A stretch of 64,000 nucleotides of DNA from Rhodovulum tesquicola (GTDB lineage: Bacteria > Pseudomonadota > Alphaproteobacteria > Rhodobacterales > Rhodobacteraceae). Location: positions 1 to 64,000 of the forward strand of contig NZ_JAMYDV010000016.1 of the NCBI RefSeq assembly GCF_024128855.1. Reading direction: 5' to 3'. Under the pieces are notes generated by a model, which saw nothing but the letters and a program-made list of their open reading frames with translations, was not told the DNA's origin and searched no databases. Below are positions 45,047 through 53,088 of the stretch, in pieces. The first letter of the stretch is position 1. Every line of letters begins with the position of its first letter. Both the position numbers and the translations under genes were made by a program.

Positions 45047-46411
45047 ATGATGAGGAAGAAATTTGCAATGGCCTGCCTTGCGGCCAGCGTCGCAGCCACA
45101 CCGGCCACACAGGTCGCGGCGGGCGGAAGCGATATCGCGGGCGGAATCATCGGCGGGATCATCGGTGGCGTGATCGTCAACGAGGCGAACAAGAACCGCC
45201 AGCGCCCGCAACAGCAGGTGCGCCGGACCGCGCCCAATCCGGGCGTCTCGGCGGCAACGCGCGCGCAGAACCGCGAGGTGCAGACCTCGCTGAACTATTT
45301 CGGCTTCCCCGCGGGCACGCCGGACGGCGTGCTGGGGCGCAATTCGCGCAACGCGATCTCGCAATACCAGGCGTTCATGGGCTACGCGCCCACCGGCACC
45401 CTCAACCTCTATGAGCGCGATTTCCTCGTGACCTCCTATCACCGGGCGATTTCGGGCGGGGCAGTGACCTCGCAGATGGTGGCGGCGAGCCCGCTGGGGA
45501 CGCGGGGCCTGCTGAAGACCTATCAGCAGCAGCTTGCCGGTGGCGGCATGATCGTCCCCGGGGCGCCGGTGCAGCCCGGCACCACCGTCGTCATCAACCC
45601 GCAACCGGCCTTGCCGCAGCAACCCGCAGTCACCGCCGCTGCCGTGGGCGCCGCCGCGGGGGCCGCCGCGGGGGCCGTGGCCGCGACACCGGCCTTGCCG
45701 AATTTCCTCAGCCAGGGCAATGGCCAGTCGCTGGCGTCGCATTGCAACAAGGTCAGCCTGGTGACCAACAGCAATGGCGGCTTCACCACGGCGGCCAGCA
45801 TGACCGATGCGGGTTTCGTGCTGGAGGAACAGTTCTGCCTTGCACGGACCTATGCCATCGCCGAGGGCGAGGAACTGGCGGCCCGAATTCCCGGGGTCAC
45901 GCCCGACCAGATCGCCGAGCAATGCGCGGGGTTCGGTCCGGCGCTGAAGGATCAGGTCGCGGCGCTGTCGTTCAAGCCGAAGGAGCAGGTGCTTGAGGAT
46001 GTGCGCGGCTTCGTGATGGGCTCGGGCATGCCGCCCGCCCAGCTTGCGGGCACCGCGCGGGTCTGCCTGTCGGTCGGCTACCGGACCGATAACATGGATG
46101 TGGCGATCGGTTCGGGGCTGCTGCTGGCCGCGCTGGGCGAGGATGTCTATGCCGAACTGATGGGCCATCACCTTGCGCAGGGATTCGGCGCCGCACGGCG
46201 GGTCGATCTGGCGCTGGACTGGTACGACACCGCGCTGGGCGCGGCGGATCGCGGCGTGGTTCCGGTCTTTGCCCCGGCCCAGCCCGAACGCGCCGACCTG
46301 ATCCGCAAGGCGGCCTACCGGCTGGGCGGGCGCGACGGTGGCGCGTCGCTGTCCACGGGGGAAACGCGGCCGCAACCCGCGGCGCTGCCGACCTTCGCGA
46401 TCGACAACTGA
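45047..46411 (+). CDS. Secreted protein with peptidoglycan-binding-like domain
   Basis: 454 residues. A signal peptide (KFAMACLAASVAATPATQVAAGG) is followed by a Gly/Ile-rich glycine-zipper-like segment (DIAGGIIGGIIGGVIVNE), then a PG_binding_1-like helix bundle (VQTSLNYFGFPAGTPDGVLG, NAISQYQAFMGY), an Ala/Pro-rich linker and a C-terminal helical domain. It is likely anchored in the envelope and binds peptidoglycan. Two ATGs (45047, 45050) are both possible. It is divergent from lipB and ends at a strong hairpin (46420-46448). Function beyond cell-wall association is not known. Confidence 0.83.
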   Translation: MMRKKFAMACLAASVAATPATQVAAGGSDIAGGIIGGIIGGVIVNEANKNRQRPQQQVRRTAPNPGVSAATRAQNREVQTSLNYFGFPAGTPDGVLGRNSRNAISQYQAFMGYAPTGTLNLYERDFLVTSYHRAISGGAVTSQMVAASPLGTRGLLKTYQQQLAGGGMIVPGAPVQPGTTVVINPQPALPQQPAVTAAAVGAAAGAAAGAVAATPALPNFLSQGNGQSLASHCNKVSLVTNSNGGFTTAASMTDAGFVLEEQFCLARTYAIAEGEELAARIPGVTPDQIAEQCAGFGPALKDQVAALSFKPKEQVLEDVRGFVMGSGMPPAQLAGTARVCLSVGYRTDNMDVAIGSGLLLAALGEDVYAELMGHHLAQGFGAARRVDLALDWYDTALGAADRGVVPVFAPAQPERADLIRKAAYRLGGRDGGASLSTGETRPQPAALPTFAIDN

Positions 46412-46419
46412 CGGCCCGT

Positions 46420-46448
46420 GCGGGGGCGGCGGCGATTGCCGCCCCCGC
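46420..46448 (+). terminator. Terminator hairpin after the peptidoglycan-binding-like gene
   Basis: GCGGGGGCGGC (46420-46430) and GCCGCCCCCGC (46438-46448) form an 11-bp perfect stem with a seven-base loop, followed by CTTGG, nine bases after the stop codon. Confidence 0.78.
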
Positions 46449-46536
46449 CTTGGCTGCACCCCGGAAAACGGGTGCAAAATCCCCCTTCACATCGGCTGGC
46501 CAAGCCGCTAAGAAGCGCCGCACTACCTGATCACGT

Positions 46537-46623
46537 GCGGTCGTGGCGGAATTGGTAGACGCGCAGCGTTGAGGTCGCTGTGGGGTAACTCCCGTGGAAG
46601 TTCGAGTCTTCTCGACCGCACCA
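46537..46623 (+). tRNA. tRNA-Leu(GAG)
   Basis: 87 nt cloverleaf: acceptor GCGGTCG/CGACCGC, D-stem GCG/CGC, anticodon stem CAGCG/CGCTG around TTGAGGT (anticodon GAG), long variable arm GGGGTAACTCCC, T-stem GAAGT-type arm with TTCGAGT, and an encoded CCA (46621-46623). No intron, unlike the tRNA-Leu(UAA) 4.6 kb upstream. Confidence 0.95.
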
Positions 46624-47080
46624 GTCTCTCTCCCTTCTCAGGACGGACGCCGCCCGGCCCCGCGCATCGGGGCGGCTTGATCGTGGTTCGTGGCGTGTCC
46701 TGCGCCCGGTCTGCCTGCGCCCTGTGCAACCGGCCGCGCGGCTGCCGAAAGTCCGGGCATCGGGCGGGCCGGGGCCGGGCTTGCCTTGCGGTTCCGCTGG
46801 CAAGTGCCGTCGCCCTCATTCAGGTCTTGGGCCGACGGTCCGGCGGGTCGGCGCAGGCCGGAAATCGGTCGCAACCGCCGCCGGAAATGTCGCGTTCCCG
46901 CGCGCATCCGGCGGGGCTTGCGCGGATTGAATGTTGAAAAGAAGGGGAAAACCGGGTCTTTCGTCTGTTTCCAAGTTCGGCGTTGCACTTGGGCGGGCAC
47001 ATGATACCGTTTCGCCAATCGGACGGACGATCCGGCAGAACGCGCCCACCAAGGGCGCGCGGCACAACAGGGGGTTACGG
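46624..47080. other. Intergenic region upstream of the polyamine-type ABC operon
   Basis: 457 bases between tRNA-Leu(GAG) and the TTG start of the ATPase gene. Small open frames on both strands look like chance in GC-rich DNA. The last 150 bases become relatively AT-rich (around 46925-46975) and probably hold the operon promoter; I cannot assign a -35/-10 pair with confidence. Confidence 0.6.
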
Positions 47081-48184
47081 TTGACCGCTGCAACGGACAA
47101 CGGGTTCGTGGTCTTTGACCGCGTCCAGAAAAGCTATGACGGCGAGACGCTCGTCGTCAAAGATCTCAACCTGTCGATCGGCAAGGGCGAGTTCCTGACG
47201 ATGCTTGGGCCGTCGGGTTCGGGCAAGACCACCTGCCTGATGATGCTGGCGGGCTTCGAGACGGCCACGCATGGCGAGATCCTGCTCGACGGCAAGCCGA
47301 TCAACAACATCCCGCCGCACAAGCGCGGGATCGGCATGGTGTTCCAGAACTACGCGCTGTTCCCGCACATGACGGTGGCCGAGAACCTGGCCTTCCCGCT
47401 GGAGGTGCGCAAGTTCGGCAAGTCCGAGCGCGAGGAGAAGGTCCAGCGCGCCCTTGAAATGGTGCAGATGGGGGCGTTCGGCGGACGCCGCCCCGCGCAG
47501 CTTTCGGGCGGCCAGCAGCAGCGCATCGCGCTGGCGCGCGCGCTGGTCTTCGAGCCGGACCTGGTGCTGATGGACGAACCGCTGGGCGCGCTGGACAAGC
47601 AGTTGCGCGAGCACATGCAGTTCGAGATCACGCGGCTGGCGCATAATCTGGGGATCACCACGGTCTATGTCACCCATGACCAGACCGAGGCGCTGACCAT
47701 GTCCGACCGGGTGGCGGTGTTCAACGATGGCCGCATCCAGCAACTGGATGCGCCGGACGTGCTGTATGAACAGCCCGTCAACAGCTTTGTCGCGCAGTTC
47801 ATCGGCGAGAACAACACGCTGATGGGCACCGTCAAGGAGATCGAGAACGGCGTCGCGCTGGTCGAACTGGACGATGGCGAGGTGATCGACGCCAAGCCCG
47901 TGAATGTCAGGAAGCCGGGCGACCGGACGCTGGTCTCGATCCGGCCCGAACGGGTCGAGATCAACAAGGACCGGCTGTCGCCCAATGCCCATCTGATCCA
48001 TGCCGAGGTGCTGGAATTCATCTATATGGGCGACATCTACCGCACCCGGTTGCGGGTGGCTGGCAACGAGGATTTCGTCATCAAGACCCGCAACGCCCCC
48101 GATCAGCGCCGCATGAAGCCGGGCGAGCATATCGAGATCGGCTGGCTGCCCGAGGATTGCCGCGCGCTGGACGCGCCCGCGTGA
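47081..48184 (+). CDS. potA: ABC transporter ATP-binding protein, PotA-like
   Basis: ATPase of a spermidine/putrescine-type importer, 367 residues from TTG 47081 (CAGGGGG upstream). It has Walker A GPSGSGKTTCLMML near 43, Q-loop FQNYALFPHMTV, signature LSGGQQQRIALARAL, Walker B LVLMDEPLGALD, H-loop YVTHDQTEAL, and a C-terminal TOBE regulatory domain (about 285-360). The ATPase-first operon order matches alphaproteobacterial polyamine-like transporters. An in-frame ATG at 46931 would add an Arg-rich leader, so TTG is preferred. Confidence 0.9.
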   Translation: MTAATDNGFVVFDRVQKSYDGETLVVKDLNLSIGKGEFLTMLGPSGSGKTTCLMMLAGFETATHGEILLDGKPINNIPPHKRGIGMVFQNYALFPHMTVAENLAFPLEVRKFGKSEREEKVQRALEMVQMGAFGGRRPAQLSGGQQQRIALARALVFEPDLVLMDEPLGALDKQLREHMQFEITRLAHNLGITTVYVTHDQTEALTMSDRVAVFNDGRIQQLDAPDVLYEQPVNSFVAQFIGENNTLMGTVKEIENGVALVELDDGEVIDAKPVNVRKPGDRTLVSIRPERVEINKDRLSPNAHLIHAEVLEFIYMGDIYRTRLRVAGNEDFVIKTRNAPDQRRMKPGEHIEIGWLPEDCRALDAPA

Positions 48185-48258
48185 CCGCTTCGGGTCCGCC
48201 GCGCCCGGGGCAGCGGATCCCTTGACCAGAACCCGGGAAACACAACTGGGAGACGACC

Positions 48259-49383
48259 ATGACGATCAGAGGACTTCTTTCCGCAACCGCGCTGGTGGCG
48301 CTGCCCGTCGCGGCGATGGCGCAGGATCTGCCGCCCTGCGAGAACTGCGCCGACAGCATGACCGTTGTGTCCTGGGGCGGGGCCTATCAGACCAGCCAGA
48401 TCAAGGCCTATGCCGAGCCCTATGCCGCGATGACCGGCACCACCTTCACCTGGGACGAAAGCTCGAACGAGGCGGTGGCCAAGCTGCGCGCCATGAACGA
48501 GGCGGGCAACATCACCTGGGATCTGGTCGATGTCGAAGGCCCCGACAGCCAGCGGCTGTGCGACGAGGGTCTGGCGATGGAGGTCGATATCGACGAGGTC
48601 CTCGCCGCGGGCGACGACGGCTCGACGCCGCGCGAGGATTTCGGCGATTCGGCATTCAACGACTGCTACATCCCGCAAATCGTGTTCTCGACCACCTTCG
48701 GCTACCGCACCAATGTCGAGGAATGGGGCGGTCGCACGCCCGACAACCTGTGCGCGCTGTTCGACCTGGAGAACTTCCCCGGCAAGCGCAGCCTGGAACG
48801 GCGGCCGAAGAAGAACATCGAATGGGCGCTGCTGTGCGACGGTGTCGAGAAGGACGACCTTTACGACGTTCTCAGCACGCCGGAGGGCATCGAGCAGGCG
48901 CTGGCCAAGCTCGACACCATCAAGTCGGAGGTGATCTGGTGGTCGGCCGGTGCCGAGACGCCGCAGCGCCTTGCCGATGGCGAGGTGGTCATGGGCTCGA
49001 CCTATAACGGGCGGCTGTTCAGCGTGATCGTGGAGCAGAACCAGCCCGTGGACATGCTGTGGGACTGGCAGGTGTTCGATTTCGACGGCTGGATCATCCC
49101 CGAGGGCCTGCCCGAGGACCGGCTGAACCGGGTGCTGCATTTCCTGCATTTCGCGACCGACACCCAGCGGCTGGCCGATCAGGCCAAGTTCATCAGCTAC
49201 GGCCCGGCGCGGGCCTCGTCGCAGCCGCTGGTCTCGACCCATGCCGATCTGGGTGTCGAGATGGCGCCGCACATGCCCACCAATCCCGAGAACCAGAAGA
49301 ACTATCTGGTGAACAACATCGAATGGTGGGCCGACAACCAGGACGATGTCGAGGCCCGCTTCCAGGCGTGGCTGGCCCAGTAA
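48259..49383 (+). CDS. Polyamine-type ABC transporter substrate-binding protein (PotD-like)
   Basis: 374-residue periplasmic binding protein. Signal peptide (RGLLSATALVALPVAAMAQ) and then SMTVVSWGGAYQTSQIKAYAEPY, the entry motif of the PotD/PotF (SBP_bac_8) group. Sequence features such as TWDLVDVEGPDSQRLCDEG and WWADNQDDVEARFQAWLAQ are those of Rhodobacteraceae opine- or polyamine-like binders; the ligand is not certain. The mature part has several cysteines (CENCADS, FNDCYIP, DNLCALF). ATG 48259 follows GGGAGACGACC. Second gene of the operon. Confidence 0.88.
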   Translation: MTIRGLLSATALVALPVAAMAQDLPPCENCADSMTVVSWGGAYQTSQIKAYAEPYAAMTGTTFTWDESSNEAVAKLRAMNEAGNITWDLVDVEGPDSQRLCDEGLAMEVDIDEVLAAGDDGSTPREDFGDSAFNDCYIPQIVFSTTFGYRTNVEEWGGRTPDNLCALFDLENFPGKRSLERRPKKNIEWALLCDGVEKDDLYDVLSTPEGIEQALAKLDTIKSEVIWWSAGAETPQRLADGEVVMGSTYNGRLFSVIVEQNQPVDMLWDWQVFDFDGWIIPEGLPEDRLNRVLHFLHFATDTQRLADQAKFISYGPARASSQPLVSTHADLGVEMAPHMPTNPENQKNYLVNNIEWWADNQDDVEARFQAWLAQ

Positions 49384-49455
49384 GGGCGTGTTCGACCGCA
49401 TGACCGGGCAGGGGGCCGCCAACCGGCCCCCCACCATCTGACAAGGGGAATGGGG

Positions 49456-51126
49456 ATGACCGAGGCCACCCGGACCGGCCAGATGCTGGCCGCCGACGGA
49501 ACGCCGCTCAAGCGCAGCCTGCAACGCGCGCTGAGGGCGCAGAAATTGCGGGCGCTGATGCTGATCGCGCCGCTTCTGCTGTTCATCATGGTCACCTTCG
49601 TCGCGCCGATCGCGGACATGCTGTTCCGCTCGGTCGAGAACCAGATCGTGTCCGACACCCTGCCGCGCAGCGCGCAGGCGATCCGCGACTGGGACCACAA
49701 TTCGGGCGAGCCGCCCTCCGAGGACGTGCTGGCCGCCTTTACCATCGACATGATCGCCGCGGTGGAGCGCAAGCAGCATACCCGGCTTGGCACGCGGCTT
49801 AACTATGAACAGAACGGGCTGTCCTCGCTGTTCCGCAAGACCGGCCGGGGCGTGGGCGATATCGGCGAGACCTATCGCGATCAGTTCGCCGCGCTCGATC
49901 CGGCCTGGACCGATCCGGGGACCTGGATCGCCCTGTTCGCCGATCCGTCCTGGCAGGCCGATCACGATGCCTGGGAGGCCGCCCGGACGGCGGCGCGCAG
50001 CGCCGGGCGTTCCTTTGCCGAGCCGGTTCCGCCCTTTCGCCTGAAGGACGGCATGGCCGGGGTGCTGCCCGAAACGGCGGACGCCTATCTGGATTTCGCC
50101 CGGGCCGTGCAGGGGGGCCGCAACGGCGATCCGGCCGCCCGCGCGCCCTGGCCGCCGGTCTATCTGGCGCTCTACCGCGACCTGACCGCCGTGGGCGTGG
50201 GGCGCATCGCCACGCTGGACGAGGCGGCGCAGGCGCTGCTGGACCCGGCCCATTACGCCGTGCGCGGGTTCGAGCGCGCCGACCTGGCCGCGCTCTATGC
50301 CGGGATCGACCGCGCCTGGTCCCAGCCCGACGTCTGGGCCACGATCCAGACCTTTTCGGCGCGCTACACGCCGGGCTATTTCCTGACCGCGGTGGACCTG
50401 AAACAGACGCCCGACGGCATCACCAGCCAGCCCGCCGACCAGAAGATCTACATCATGCTGTTCGAGCGCACGCTGGTGATGAGCCTTACCATCATGGGCG
50501 CCTGCGTGCTGCTGGGCTATCCGATCGCCTTCCTGCTGGCGAACCTGCCGATGCGCAGCTCGAACCTGCTGCTGATCCTGGTGCTGTTGCCGTTCTGGAC
50601 CTCGCTGCTGGTGCGGACCTCGGCCTGGAAGGTGCTGTTGCAGCAGCAGGGCGTCATCAACGACATCCTGGTGTGGATCGGGATCGTCGACAATGCGGGG
50701 CGGCTGATCCTCATCAACAACCAGACCGGCACCATCATCGCGATGACGCATATCCTGCTGCCCTTCATGATCCTGCCGCTCTATTCGGTGATGAAGACGA
50801 TCCCGCCCTCTTATGTCCGCGCGGCGAAATCGCTGGGCGCGACCAACTGGACGGCGTTCTGGCGGGTCTATTTCCCGCAATCGGTGCCCGGCATCGGGGC
50901 GGGCTGCATCCTCGTCTTCATCCTGGCCATCGGCTACTACATCACGCCGGAACTGGTGGGCGGCACCTCGGGCACCTTCATCTCGAACCGGATCGCCTAT
51001 CACATCTCCAGCTCGCTGAACTGGGGGCTGGCGGCGGCGCTGGGCACGATCCTTCTGGGCGTCGTGCTGGCGCTTTACTGGACCTATGACCGGCTTGTCG
51101 GCATCGACAAGGTGAACCTGGGGTAA
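49456..51126 (+). CDS. ABC transporter permease, PotB-like, with long periplasmic insert
   Basis: 556 residues. TM1 (ALMLIAPLLLFIMVTFVAPIA) is followed by about 280 hydrophilic residues (roughly 58-340), then five more helices and the EAA loop (YVRAAKSLGATNWTAFWRVYFP) for ATPase contact. Standard PotB-type permeases have about 280 residues in total, so the insert between TM1 and TM2 is large. ATG 49456 has AAGGGG at seven bases; ATG 49450 is possible. The stop codon is four bases before the PotC-like start. Confidence 0.88.
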   Translation: MTEATRTGQMLAADGTPLKRSLQRALRAQKLRALMLIAPLLLFIMVTFVAPIADMLFRSVENQIVSDTLPRSAQAIRDWDHNSGEPPSEDVLAAFTIDMIAAVERKQHTRLGTRLNYEQNGLSSLFRKTGRGVGDIGETYRDQFAALDPAWTDPGTWIALFADPSWQADHDAWEAARTAARSAGRSFAEPVPPFRLKDGMAGVLPETADAYLDFARAVQGGRNGDPAARAPWPPVYLALYRDLTAVGVGRIATLDEAAQALLDPAHYAVRGFERADLAALYAGIDRAWSQPDVWATIQTFSARYTPGYFLTAVDLKQTPDGITSQPADQKIYIMLFERTLVMSLTIMGACVLLGYPIAFLLANLPMRSSNLLLILVLLPFWTSLLVRTSAWKVLLQQQGVINDILVWIGIVDNAGRLILINNQTGTIIAMTHILLPFMILPLYSVMKTIPPSYVRAAKSLGATNWTAFWRVYFPQSVPGIGAGCILVFILAIGYYITPELVGGTSGTFISNRIAYHISSSLNWGLAAALGTILLGVVLALYWTYDRLVGIDKVNLG

Positions 51127-51130
51127 GCGC

Positions 51131-51991
51131 ATGTCACAGATGGACCTTCCCCCCTATGCCACGCCCGGGCAACGGCTCTGGCACTACACGTTCAAGGTGA
51201 TCTGCGGGTTGATCTTCTTCTTCCTGATCGCGCCGATCCTGGTCATCATCCCGCTCAGCTTCAACGCGCTGGATTTCTTCACCTTCACGCCCGGCATGCT
51301 GGCCTTCGACCCCGAGGCCTATTCGCTCAAGCATTACCGCGACTTCTTCAACAGCCCCGACTGGCAGCAGGCGCTGGCGAACTCGATCCGCATCGCGCCC
51401 TCGGCCACGATCCTGTCGGTGGTGCTGGGCACGCTGGCGGCGGTGGGGCTCAGCCAGGACCATGTCCCGTTCCGGCGCACGATCATGGCGATCCTGATTT
51501 CGCCTATGATCGTGCCGCTGATCATCTCGGCGGCGGGGATGTATTTCTTCTATGCGAGGATCGGGTTGCAGGGCACCTATCTGGGCGTGGTGCTGGCCCA
51601 TGCCGCGCTGGGCATCCCGTTCGTCATCATCACCGTGACGGCGACGCTGGTTGGCTTTGACCGCTCGCTGACGCGGGCCTCGGCCAGCCTGGGCGCGGGG
51701 CTCTTGCGCACCTTCTTCAAGGTGCAGATGCCGCTGATCCTGCCGGGCGTGATCTCGGGCGGGCTGTTCGCCTTCATCACCTCCTTCGACGAGGTGGTGG
51801 TGGTGCTGTTCGTGGGCTCGGCCAATCAGAAGACGCTGCCCTGGCAGATGTTCATCGGGCTGCGCGAACAGATCAGCCCGACGATCCTGGCGGTGGCGAC
51901 CGTGCTTGTGGCGGTCTCGATCCTGCTGCTGACCGTGGTGGAATTGCTGCGCCGCCGTTCGGAGCGGTTGCGGGGGCTTTCGCCGGGCTGA
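51131..51991 (+). CDS. ABC transporter permease, PotC-like
   Basis: 286-residue second membrane subunit of the importer. Six helices, the first VICGLIFFFLIAPILVIIPLSF, and the EAA motif region RASASLGAGLLRTFFKVQMPLILPG. It starts four bases after the PotB-like gene and completes the ATPase, binding protein, permease, permease set needed for a type I ABC importer. No Pot-type regulator or catabolic enzyme is in the operon, so the transported compound remains open (polyamines most likely by family). Confidence 0.9.
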   Translation: MSQMDLPPYATPGQRLWHYTFKVICGLIFFFLIAPILVIIPLSFNALDFFTFTPGMLAFDPEAYSLKHYRDFFNSPDWQQALANSIRIAPSATILSVVLGTLAAVGLSQDHVPFRRTIMAILISPMIVPLIISAAGMYFFYARIGLQGTYLGVVLAHAALGIPFVIITVTATLVGFDRSLTRASASLGAGLLRTFFKVQMPLILPGVISGGLFAFITSFDEVVVVLFVGSANQKTLPWQMFIGLREQISPTILAVATVLVAVSILLLTVVELLRRRSERLRGLSPG

Positions 51992-52070
51992 TCGCCGCCT
52001 TGCGCCACATCAATGCAGACCCTGCGCGGGCGTGGCAGACTGGCGCGTGGCCAACCAGCGGAGAATGAAG

Positions 52071-52505
52071 ATGAAACCCGTTCGCACGCTCGTCCTGATC
52101 GCCAATGAGAAAGAGGCGCGCCTGCTGGTCAATGAGGGGCCGGGCAAGGGGCTGGAGGAACTGTCCGCCTTCGACAAGGCGACCGAGATCCGCTATTCCG
52201 AACGGCCCGGCCGCAGCCAGGCTGCGCCGGGGGCGGCGCGCCACGGATTCGAGCCCTCCACCCCCGAGCGCGAGCAGAACCGCGAGTCCTTTGCCCGCGA
52301 CGTGCTGGAAATTGCGGCAGCGGAATGGGCCAAGGGCGGCTATGACCGCTTCGCGATGAGCGCGCCGCCCGCGATGCTGGGCGCGCTGCGCGGACATATC
52401 GCCGCGGAACTGGCGCAAGCCCTTGTTGTGGACCTCAACAAGGACCTGGTGGGGGTTGCGGCGGCCGACCTGCCGCGCCATTTCGGGGACGTGATCCTGT
52501 TCTGA
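52071..52505 (+). CDS. Host attachment-like protein (Host_attach family)
   Basis: 144 residues with the family start RTLVLIANEKEARLLVNEGPGKGL and the later SAPPAMLGALRGHIAAELAQ and VDLNKDLVGVAAADLPRHF. These match the Host_attach family, first linked to attachment in plant-associated alphaproteobacteria; the biochemical activity is unknown and the name should not be taken as proof of host contact. The RPGRSQAAPGAARHGFEP segment is probably a flexible loop. GGAG is seven bases before ATG 52071; ATG 52065 is less likely. Confidence 0.83.
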   Translation: MKPVRTLVLIANEKEARLLVNEGPGKGLEELSAFDKATEIRYSERPGRSQAAPGAARHGFEPSTPEREQNRESFARDVLEIAAAEWAKGGYDRFAMSAPPAMLGALRGHIAAELAQALVVDLNKDLVGVAAADLPRHFGDVILF

Positions 52506-52546
52506 GCCGGGGCATCGGCGCCTCGGCGCAACGCCCGGAGGCTCCG

Positions 52547-53002
52547 ATGTCCGATTCCAACCCGAACTGGCAACCCGCGCCCGACCCGGTCCCGCGACCC
52601 GGTCCTGTATCCGGCGCCGCATCCGGAACCGCGTCCAATGGCGCTGCTTCCGATCCCGGCCCGCGCCCCGGTGATGCATCCGCTGGCCCGTCCGGCAGCG
52701 CCGCCGCCGGCCCCTCGGGCGGCGGAACGGGCAGCGGCCCTGGCGCCGACGATCCGCTGGAACCCCGCGCGGTCTGGATTCGCGGCGCCTGGATGCTGGT
52801 GCTTCTGGTGCTGTTCTCGGTCGCCCAGACCCTGCTGGTGGCCACCACGGTGCTGCAATTCGGCTGGATGCTCTTCACCAAGCGGAAGAACCCCCAGATC
52901 ACCGATTTTGGCGTGAAGCTTGGCAACTGGATGGCGATCACCGCGCGCTATCTCGCCGTGGCGAGCGAGGAGAAACCCTTCCCCTGGACGGCCTGGAAAT
53001 AA
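52547..53002 (+). CDS. DUF4389 domain-containing membrane protein
   Basis: 151 residues. The first 70 are low-complexity Pro/Gly/Ala/Ser and probably disordered. One long hydrophobic segment (GAWMLVLLVLFSVAQTLLVATTVLQFGWMLF, in parts) is followed by KNPQITDFGVKLGNWMAITARYL, the DUF4389 signature, and ASEEKPFPW. Function unknown. ATG 52547 follows CCGGAGG. A dispersed repeat follows immediately, before convergent pepF. Confidence 0.85.
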   Translation: MSDSNPNWQPAPDPVPRPGPVSGAASGTASNGAASDPGPRPGDASAGPSGSAAAGPSGGGTGSGPGADDPLEPRAVWIRGAWMLVLLVLFSVAQTLLVATTVLQFGWMLFTKRKNPQITDFGVKLGNWMAITARYLAVASEEKPFPWTAWK

Positions 53003-53010
53003 CGTCTTCC

Positions 53011-53081
53011 CGCTTCTTCTGGCCGGAAATATCCCCGCCGGAGGCTGCCGGGCGCCCGCCCTCGATGGGCGGGCGCCCGGC
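53011..53081 (+). repeat. Dispersed 3'-end repeat, copy 5, with 14-bp hairpin
   Basis: Core TTCTGGCCGGAAATATCCC (53017-53035) then GCCGGAGG and a perfect 14-bp stem, GCCGGGCGCCCGCC (53047-53060) with GGCGGGCGCCCGGC (53068-53081). It lies between convergent genes. The hairpin has replaced the GGGGGGC-AGC-GCCCCCC hairpin of other copies. Confidence 0.8.
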
Positions 53082-53088
53082 CCCCCCT

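Noticed and set aside
46638..47093. Possible genes between tRNA-Leu(GAG) and potA
   Set aside because: Several frames are open on both strands at once, with Arg/Pro-rich sequence and no ribosome site or conserved motif.
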